NCBI GenBank assembly: GCA_000431075.1
Contig: HF986914.1
Coordinates: 74,914-94,693 of the forward strand
Source of the DNA: Firmicutes bacterium CAG:555
GTDB lineage: Bacteria > Bacillota > Clostridia > Oscillospirales > Oscillospiraceae
Direction: 5' to 3'
Length of the DNA stretch: 19,780 bases
Shown here: positions 15,759 to 19,780 of the stretch, in pieces
How the letters are laid out: each line of letters starts with the position of its first letter
Numbering within the stretch: the stretch's first letter is position 1
Translations under genes and position numbers: made by a program
The notes under the pieces: model-generated
What the model saw: the letters and a program-made list of their open reading frames with translations, nothing else
Database searches by the model: none
Told to the model about the DNA's origin: nothing

Positions 15759-16994
15759 TTACTTGCCGAGATAGTCGGCCTGAGTGCGGCTGAGGGTGTC
15801 TATCTCAACGCCCATTGCCTTTAATTTGCGCCGTGCAACGGCTTCGTCGATATCCTTGGGTACGGCGACGACATCGGCGCTGAGCTTGCCCTTATTGTTT
15901 GCCAAGAACTGTGCCGAAAGTGCCTGAATCGCAAAGCTCATGTCCATGATCTCCGCCGGATGACCGTCGGCGGCGGCGAGGTTCACGAGTCTGCCCTCGG
16001 CGATGGTGAATAGCGTCTTGCCGTTGGGCATGACATAGCCCTGAATGTTATGACGAGCCTCATATTTCCTGACCGCCATTCTTTCGAGCGCTTCCATGTC
16101 GACCTCAATGTTGAAGTGACCTGCGTTAGAAAGGATAGCGCCGTCCTTCATGAGTGGGAAATGCTCGGCGGTGATGATATCCCTGCCGCCGGTGACGGTG
16201 CAGAAGATATCGCCTATCTTGGCAGCTTCTTTCATTGGCATGACCTCATAGCCGTCCATGACGGCCTCAAGCGCACGCACGGGGTCTGTCTCCGTGACGA
16301 TGACCTTTGCGCCCAAGCCCTTTGCACGCAGCGTAACGCCCTTGCCGCACCAGCCGTAGCCGGAGATGACGACATATTTGCCCGCAATGATGAGATTTGT
16401 CGTGCGGCAGATGCCGTCCCACACGGATTGGCCCGTGCCGTAACGGTTATCGAACATGTGCTTGCAGTCGGCATCGTTGACCATGACCATGGGGAATTTA
16501 AGCTCACCCTTGCGTGACATTATTCTGAGCCGGTTTATACCGGTCGTAGTCTCCTCGCAGCCGCCTATGACATTTGGAATGAGGTCGGTATACTTGGTGT
16601 GCATCAGATGTACAAGGTCGCCGCCGTCATCGATGATGATATTGGGGCCGACCTTGAGCACTTCCTCAAGGCACTGCTCATACTGCTCCATCGAGCAGCC
16701 GTACTCGGCGAATACATTCATGCCGCCGCTTACCAGCGCTGCGGCAACATCGTCCTGAGTTGAAAGGGGGTTTGAGCCTGTGACATACATCTTTGCGCCG
16801 CCCATTTCCATGACACGGCACAGGTAAGCGGTCTTTGCCTCAAGGTGCACCGATAGTGCGACCTTCATACCGGCAAAAGGCTTTTCTCTCTTGAAATCCT
16901 CGCCTATGCCACGCAAAACGGGCATATTGCGCTCTACCCAGTTTATCTTCATCTCGCCGGACGGTGCAAGGCTTATATCCTTTATCCTGCTCAT
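15759..16994 (-). CDS. ahcY: Adenosylhomocysteinase, short (Thermotoga/archaeal-like) form
   Basis: 411 residues from ATG 16994, which has GGAGG just upstream; the ATG at 17012 has none. The enzyme reversibly splits S-adenosylhomocysteine into adenosine and homocysteine using bound NAD, and so relieves inhibition of methyltransferases. Visible elements are IIDDGGDL (120-127), EETTTG (148-153), the NDADCKHMFDNRYGTGQS active-site region (173-190) with its lysine, and the NAD loop GYGWCGKG (212-219), which most relatives have as GYGDVGKG. It lacks the insertion of the roughly 430-470 residue forms. Many Firmicutes use the Pfs/LuxS route instead, so SahH is informative about this lineage's methyl cycle. 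First gene of the likely operon with mgtE. Confidence 0.94.
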   Translation of the reverse strand: MSRIKDISLAPSGEMKINWVERNMPVLRGIGEDFKREKPFAGMKVALSVHLEAKTAYLCRVMEMGGAKMYVTGSNPLSTQDDVAAALVSGGMNVFAEYGCSMEQYEQCLEEVLKVGPNIIIDDGGDLVHLMHTKYTDLIPNVIGGCEETTTGINRLRIMSRKGELKFPMVMVNDADCKHMFDNRYGTGQSVWDGICRTTNLIIAGKYVVISGYGWCGKGVTLRAKGLGAKVIVTETDPVRALEAVMDGYEVMPMKEAAKIGDIFCTVTGGRDIITAEHFPLMKDGAILSNAGHFNIEVDMEALERMAVRKYEARHNIQGYVMPNGKTLFTIAEGRLVNLAAADGHPAEIMDMSFAIQALSAQFLANNKGKLSADVVAVPKDIDEAVARRKLKAMGVEIDTLSRTQADYLGK

Positions 16995-17026
16995 GGTCAA
17001 ACCTCCAAACATTTTCTAAACGATTT

Positions 17027-17055
17027 ATTTTACCACCATATTTCAAACTTCGCAA
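17027..17055 (-). promoter_or_regulatory. Candidate promoter of the adenosylhomocysteinase operon
   Basis: On the - strand TTGCGA (17050-17055), a 17-base spacer and TAAAAT (17027-17032) with TGG directly before it (extended -10). It sits about 30 bases before the chosen ATG, leaving a short leader with no visible riboswitch. Confidence 0.55.
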
Positions 17056-17075
17056 GTATCGCAGACTCAAATACA

Positions 17076-17105
17076 ACGAAAAAGGCGTGCCATCGGCACG
17101 CCTTT
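17076..17105 (-). terminator. Intrinsic terminator of the AGCS symporter gene
   Basis: AAAGGCGTGCC (17081-17091) pairs perfectly with GGCACGCCTTT (17095-17105) around a three-base loop. Read on the - strand the stem runs into CCTTTTTCG, a good T tract just after the symporter stop codon. Confidence 0.88.
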
Positions 17106-17119
17106 CAGGTCGTAAGTTT

Positions 17120-18523
17120 TTACTTTTCGAGTGTTTCGGTGTACTGGAGCTTTGCGCTCTTGGCAACAAGGCTCGACAATGCAACCAGTGCAATGACGTT
17201 TGGCAGTACCATGATGTTGTTGAACATATCGGTCAGCTCCCAAACAAGGTCGTTCTGCAGCAGCGAGCCGAGGACGACGAAGATTATCGCAAGTATCGAG
17301 TAAGGGATGACTGCCTTTTTGCCGAAGAGATACTCAATATTGATGCGGCCGAAGAAGTTCCAGCCGATGATGGTCGAGAATGCGAAGAACAGGAGGCAGA
17401 TTGCAACGAATGCGCCGCCGAAACTGCTTCCGAACACACTTCCGAATGCGATCTGTGCCATGTTGGTCTTTGCGATGCCCTCGGGAACGCCGTTTGCAAC
17501 GCCTGCTGCGAGCACGCCGTCACCGGTGTAGAGGGTGGAGATAACGACGAGTGCGGTCATGGTCAGAACAATGAAGGTGTCGATGAACACGCCCATCATT
17601 GCAACGATGCCCTGCTCATGCGGGCACTTGACATTTGCCTGTGCGTGTGCGTGAGGGGTAGAGCCCATACCGGCCTCGTTGGAGAAAAGGCCTCTCTTTG
17701 CGCCCTGCGAGATAGCTGCCATGAGGGCTGCGCCGATGCTGCCGCCGAGGACTGCGGTGGGGTTGAATGCATACTTGAAGATCATGCCGAAGGTCTCGGG
17801 GATGAACTTGATGCGTGCGATGATGATAACAAGACCGCCGAGGATGTAGAGCACTGCCATGACGGGGACTATCTTCTCGGTCGCAGCGGCGAGGCGCTGA
17901 GTGCCGCCGAGGAAGATGAAGCCCGCAACGATAGCCACGATAGCGCCGCTTACCCAGCCGGGGATGTTGAAGGCGCTGGTGCAGCTCTCGGCAATGGAGT
18001 TGGACTGTACCATGGTGCCCATGAAGCCGAGTGCGAGAATGATGGCAACGGCGAAAAAGCCTGCGAGGAACTTGCCGAACTTGCCTTTGAACGCGGTCTT
18101 TATATAGTACACGGGGCCGCCGGAGACGCTGCCGTCAGCGTTAATGACACGGGTCTTCTGAGCCAGAACGGCCTCGGCATAGATGGTAGCCATGCCGAAG
18201 AATGCGATTATCCACATCCAGAAGATTGCGCCCGGGCCGCCGATAAGGATAGCGCCGCAAGCACCAACAATGTTGCCGGTACCGACCTGAGCGGCAATAG
18301 CGGTGGTCAGCGCCTGGAAAGAGCTCATGCCGCCTTTATGCTTATCGCCTTTAAGGCTGATGTTTCCGAACACCTTGCGCCATGCCTCGCCGAAGCAGCG
18401 GACCTGGACGAATCTGGTCTTTATCGAGAACCAGAGGCCGCAGCCGACGAGCAGGAAAATGAGCATGTAGTTGGACAGATAAGTGTTTATCTGACATACA
18501 ATTTCGTACAGTTTTGCTTCCAT
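17120..18523 (-). CDS. Sodium:alanine/glycine symporter, AGCS family
   Basis: 467 residues from ATG 18523, chosen because GGAGGA lies just upstream (18531-18536); an earlier in-frame ATG at 18559 falls inside the terminator. The protein has about eleven membrane segments. AGCS landmarks are GTGNIVG (81-87), GPGAIFWMW (96-104) and SNEAGMGSTPHAHA (281-294). The family imports alanine or glycine with Na+. An upstream glycine riboswitch with its own terminator points to glycine as the physiological substrate. It is a single-gene unit with its own promoter and terminator. Family and topology are secure; glycine preference is inferred from the riboswitch. Confidence 0.95.
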   Translation of the reverse strand: MEAKLYEIVCQINTYLSNYMLIFLLVGCGLWFSIKTRFVQVRCFGEAWRKVFGNISLKGDKHKGGMSSFQALTTAIAAQVGTGNIVGACGAILIGGPGAIFWMWIIAFFGMATIYAEAVLAQKTRVINADGSVSGGPVYYIKTAFKGKFGKFLAGFFAVAIILALGFMGTMVQSNSIAESCTSAFNIPGWVSGAIVAIVAGFIFLGGTQRLAAATEKIVPVMAVLYILGGLVIIIARIKFIPETFGMIFKYAFNPTAVLGGSIGAALMAAISQGAKRGLFSNEAGMGSTPHAHAQANVKCPHEQGIVAMMGVFIDTFIVLTMTALVVISTLYTGDGVLAAGVANGVPEGIAKTNMAQIAFGSVFGSSFGGAFVAICLLFFAFSTIIGWNFFGRINIEYLFGKKAVIPYSILAIIFVVLGSLLQNDLVWELTDMFNNIMVLPNVIALVALSSLVAKSAKLQYTETLEK

Positions 18524-18540
18524 CTTTCTTTCCTCCAAAA

Positions 18541-18569
18541 CAAAAAAACTGCTGAACAAAATTCAGCAG
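18541..18569 (-). terminator. Riboswitch-linked terminator before the symporter gene
   Basis: On the - strand CTGCTGAA (18569-18562) pairs with TTCAGCAG (18556-18549) around a five-base loop and is followed by seven T (18548-18542). It lies directly before the GGAGGA ribosome site, so its formation would stop transcription ahead of the symporter gene. Confidence 0.88.
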
Positions 18570-18608
18570 CTCCGGAGACATAATAGAAAACATATAATAT
18601 TTATGCTT

Positions 18609-18715
18609 CCTCTGTCCTTTGGCCTGAGAGATTCGGCTTTCGCCTTACACCTTCGGCACCCTTTCGGGATTCTCCAGAGCTTCCTCCGCCCCCAGTCTCC
18701 TAAGATTCTTGGGGT
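18609..18715 (-). promoter_or_regulatory. Glycine riboswitch, single aptamer with an upstream side hairpin
   Basis: Read on the - strand, the core has the conserved glycine-aptamer blocks: GCTCTGGAGA, a CCCGAAAGGG hairpin (18659-18668), GTGCCGAAGG, a GGCGAAAGCC hairpin (18635-18644), then ATCTCTCAGG and AAAGGACAGAG. P1 is CTCTG (18675-18679) with CAGAG (18610-18614). Only one such core is visible. Just upstream a CCCCA/TGGGG hairpin (18690-18714) could be the ghost aptamer known from type-2 singlet glycine riboswitches. It precedes a terminator and a Na+/amino-acid symporter gene, a known target of this class. Class assignment is strong; singlet type is inference. Confidence 0.9.
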
Positions 18716-18736
18716 TTCACGGGAATTGATGCTGAT

Positions 18737-18765
18737 AATTTAGCATATATATAAACGCATGTCAA
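18737..18765 (-). promoter_or_regulatory. Promoter of the riboswitch-symporter transcript
   Basis: On the - strand TTGACA (18760-18765), a 17-base spacer and TAAATT (18737-18742) preceded by TGC, an extended -10. It lies at the right distance to begin a transcript just before the riboswitch. Confidence 0.75.
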
Positions 18766-18805
18766 TAGTTTTTTATTGTTAAATATCAAATTAATTCATA
18801 GATAG

Positions 18806-18832
18806 TTAACACAATCAAAGTCGGGTTATACT
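18806..18832 (+). promoter_or_regulatory. Candidate promoter of the DUF1002 gene
   Basis: TATACT (18827-18832) is a good -10. TTAACA (18806-18811) is the best -35 but gives a 15-base spacer; pairing it with TACTAA would give 17. AAAGGA at 18854-18859 is the ribosome site. Confidence 0.45.
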
Positions 18833-18869
18833 AAAATCGTCATACCCCCAGTGAAAGGAAAATAATTTC

Positions 18870-19739
18870 ATGAAAAAGATCACAGCTTTGATCCTCGCCC
18901 TTATGCTTATAGGCAGCAGCGTCTGCCATGCCGACAACATATCCGACAGCCGCACGGTCATAGGCGCAGATCTCGACAGCAACGAGATAGCGTCCGTGTA
19001 CAAGTCCTTCGGCATTGAGCGAGGCAATGTAAAGGAGCTTACCGTTACAAACGCAGACGAGCGCAAGTACCTTGAAGGTCAGGTCGACGAGAGCCTCATC
19101 GGCACAAGGTCGATATCCTGCATCTACATTGAGGCGCAGGGCAGCGGCGAGGGGCTTGATGTTTCGGTCGACAACATTACATGGTGCACCGCCGACATGT
19201 ACATGAACGCCATGGTCACCGCCGGCATCACCGATGCAAATGTCAAGATCGTTGCGCCCTACAAGGTCTCCGGCACGGCTGCCCTCACCGGCATCTACAT
19301 GGCGTATGAGGACATTACCGGCAAGAAGCTTGACGAGGACGCAAAGCTCGTCGGCACAAAGGAGCTCACCATAACCGCCGAGCTTGCAGACGAGATAGGC
19401 AGCGCAGACTCCACCGCCATCGTCAATGAGCTCAAGCTCATCCTCGACCAGACCAAGGATATGACCGATGACGAGCTGCGTGAGCAGATAAAGCAGATCG
19501 CCGAAAAGTACGAGGTCACGCTCAATGATTCGCAGATAGACCAGCTTATAAGCCTCTGCCGCTCGCTTGAAAAGCTCGATGTCTCCGCCCTCAAGGAGAA
19601 GGTCGAGCAGGTGCAGCAGTACATCAAGAACATTGCCGACACCAAGGGTTCGGTCGAAAAGTTCTTGTCGGAGGCTGCCGACACCGTCACCGAGTTTGTA
19701 AACAAGGTCATCGACTTCTTCAAAAATCTGTTCGGCTGA
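18870..19739 (+). CDS. Secreted DUF1002 protein (YpuA-like)
   Basis: 289 residues. The N-terminus is a signal peptide: MKK, a hydrophobic core (residues 4-18) and a probable cut after CHA at 21. The cysteine before it does not form a proper lipobox, so a lipoprotein is unlikely. The mature part carries the DUF1002 pattern: RTVIGADLDSNE, the TVTNADERKYLEG region, SCIYIEAQGSGEGLDV, then APYKVSGTAALTGIYMAYE. The last 100 residues are charged and helical (probable coiled coil), ending in an amphipathic FVNKVIDFFKNLFG helix. DUF1002 is known from Bacillus YpuA and many clostridia; its role at the cell surface is not established. It is divergent from the riboswitch unit and appears monocistronic. 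Confidence 0.88.
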   Translation: MKKITALILALMLIGSSVCHADNISDSRTVIGADLDSNEIASVYKSFGIERGNVKELTVTNADERKYLEGQVDESLIGTRSISCIYIEAQGSGEGLDVSVDNITWCTADMYMNAMVTAGITDANVKIVAPYKVSGTAALTGIYMAYEDITGKKLDEDAKLVGTKELTITAELADEIGSADSTAIVNELKLILDQTKDMTDDELREQIKQIAEKYEVTLNDSQIDQLISLCRSLEKLDVSALKEKVEQVQQYIKNIADTKGSVEKFLSEAADTVTEFVNKVIDFFKNLFG

Positions 19740-19751
19740 TAAGCAAAACAA

Positions 19752-19780
19752 AAGCCGCCTGTTTTAACAGGCGGCTTATT
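19752..19780 (+). terminator. Intrinsic terminator after the DUF1002 gene, tail cut by window end
   Basis: AAGCCGCCTGTT (19752-19763) pairs perfectly with AACAGGCGGCTT (19766-19777). The T tract would continue beyond the window. Confidence 0.8.

Noticed and set aside
16964..18583. 539-residue + strand open frame across the symporter gene and part of its leader.
   Set aside because: It is antisense to a clear AGCS symporter, is extremely Asp/Glu/Cys/His rich, and runs through terminators and the ribosome site on the other strand.
18870..18935. Lipoprotein signal in the DUF1002 protein.
   Set aside because: The cysteine is preceded by SSV rather than a lipobox, and a standard cut after CHA fits better.
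18840..19751. 303-residue - strand frame opposite the DUF1002 gene.
   Set aside because: Shadow of a well-supported secreted protein gene with signal peptide, ribosome site and terminator.

Overview
The window looks like the chromosome of an anaerobic Firmicute, most likely a gut clostridium of the Oscillospiraceae/Ruminococcaceae type. This is inferred from strong AGGAGG-type ribosome sites, fairly GC-rich C-ending codons, FldA/HadA-like CoA-transferases, a DUF1002 secreted protein, a glycine riboswitch before an AGCS symporter, and many short intrinsic terminators. No rRNA, tRNA, CRISPR array, phage gene or transposase is visible.

Left part (1-8800, + strand): one dense run of eight genes for CoA-ester chemistry. 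In order they are a family III CoA-transferase cut by the window edge, a second CoA-transferase, an acyl-CoA synthetase, an FMN nitronate-monooxygenase/FabK-like enzyme, a crotonase-fold protein, two more CoA-transferases, and a hot-dog thioesterase-like protein. A strong terminator at 8769 closes the run. The logic fits activation of a carboxylic acid by ATP (ligase) or by CoA exchange (transferases), isomerisation and/or reduction of the CoA ester, then release. The substrate cannot be read from the sequence. No dehydratase, dehydrogenase, ETF or thiolase lies in the window, so the pathway is either unusual or continues upstream. This is the best candidate for an undescribed system. The crotonase-fold member lacks both classical hydratase glutamates and carries a PaaG-type aspartate instead.

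Middle (8801-13407): a GH36 alpha-galactosidase preceded by a 46-residue single-span membrane protein (both - strand). Diverging from them is an ABC-F ATPase whose second ATP site looks degenerate in all three of its elements. After it comes a gene-poor stretch bounded by an 11-bp inverted repeat, which may be a small non-autonomous or dispersed repeat element.

Right part (13408-19780): on the - strand, an adenosylhomocysteinase, an MgtE magnesium transporter and an AEC-family permease form a likely operon; the last two overlap by four bases. A separate - strand unit has an extended -10 promoter, a single-aptamer glycine riboswitch, a terminator and an AGCS Na+/amino-acid symporter. A possible alternative helix between the aptamer P1 strand and the terminator base suggests an OFF switch. 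Diverging from it, a secreted DUF1002 protein runs to a terminator at the window end.
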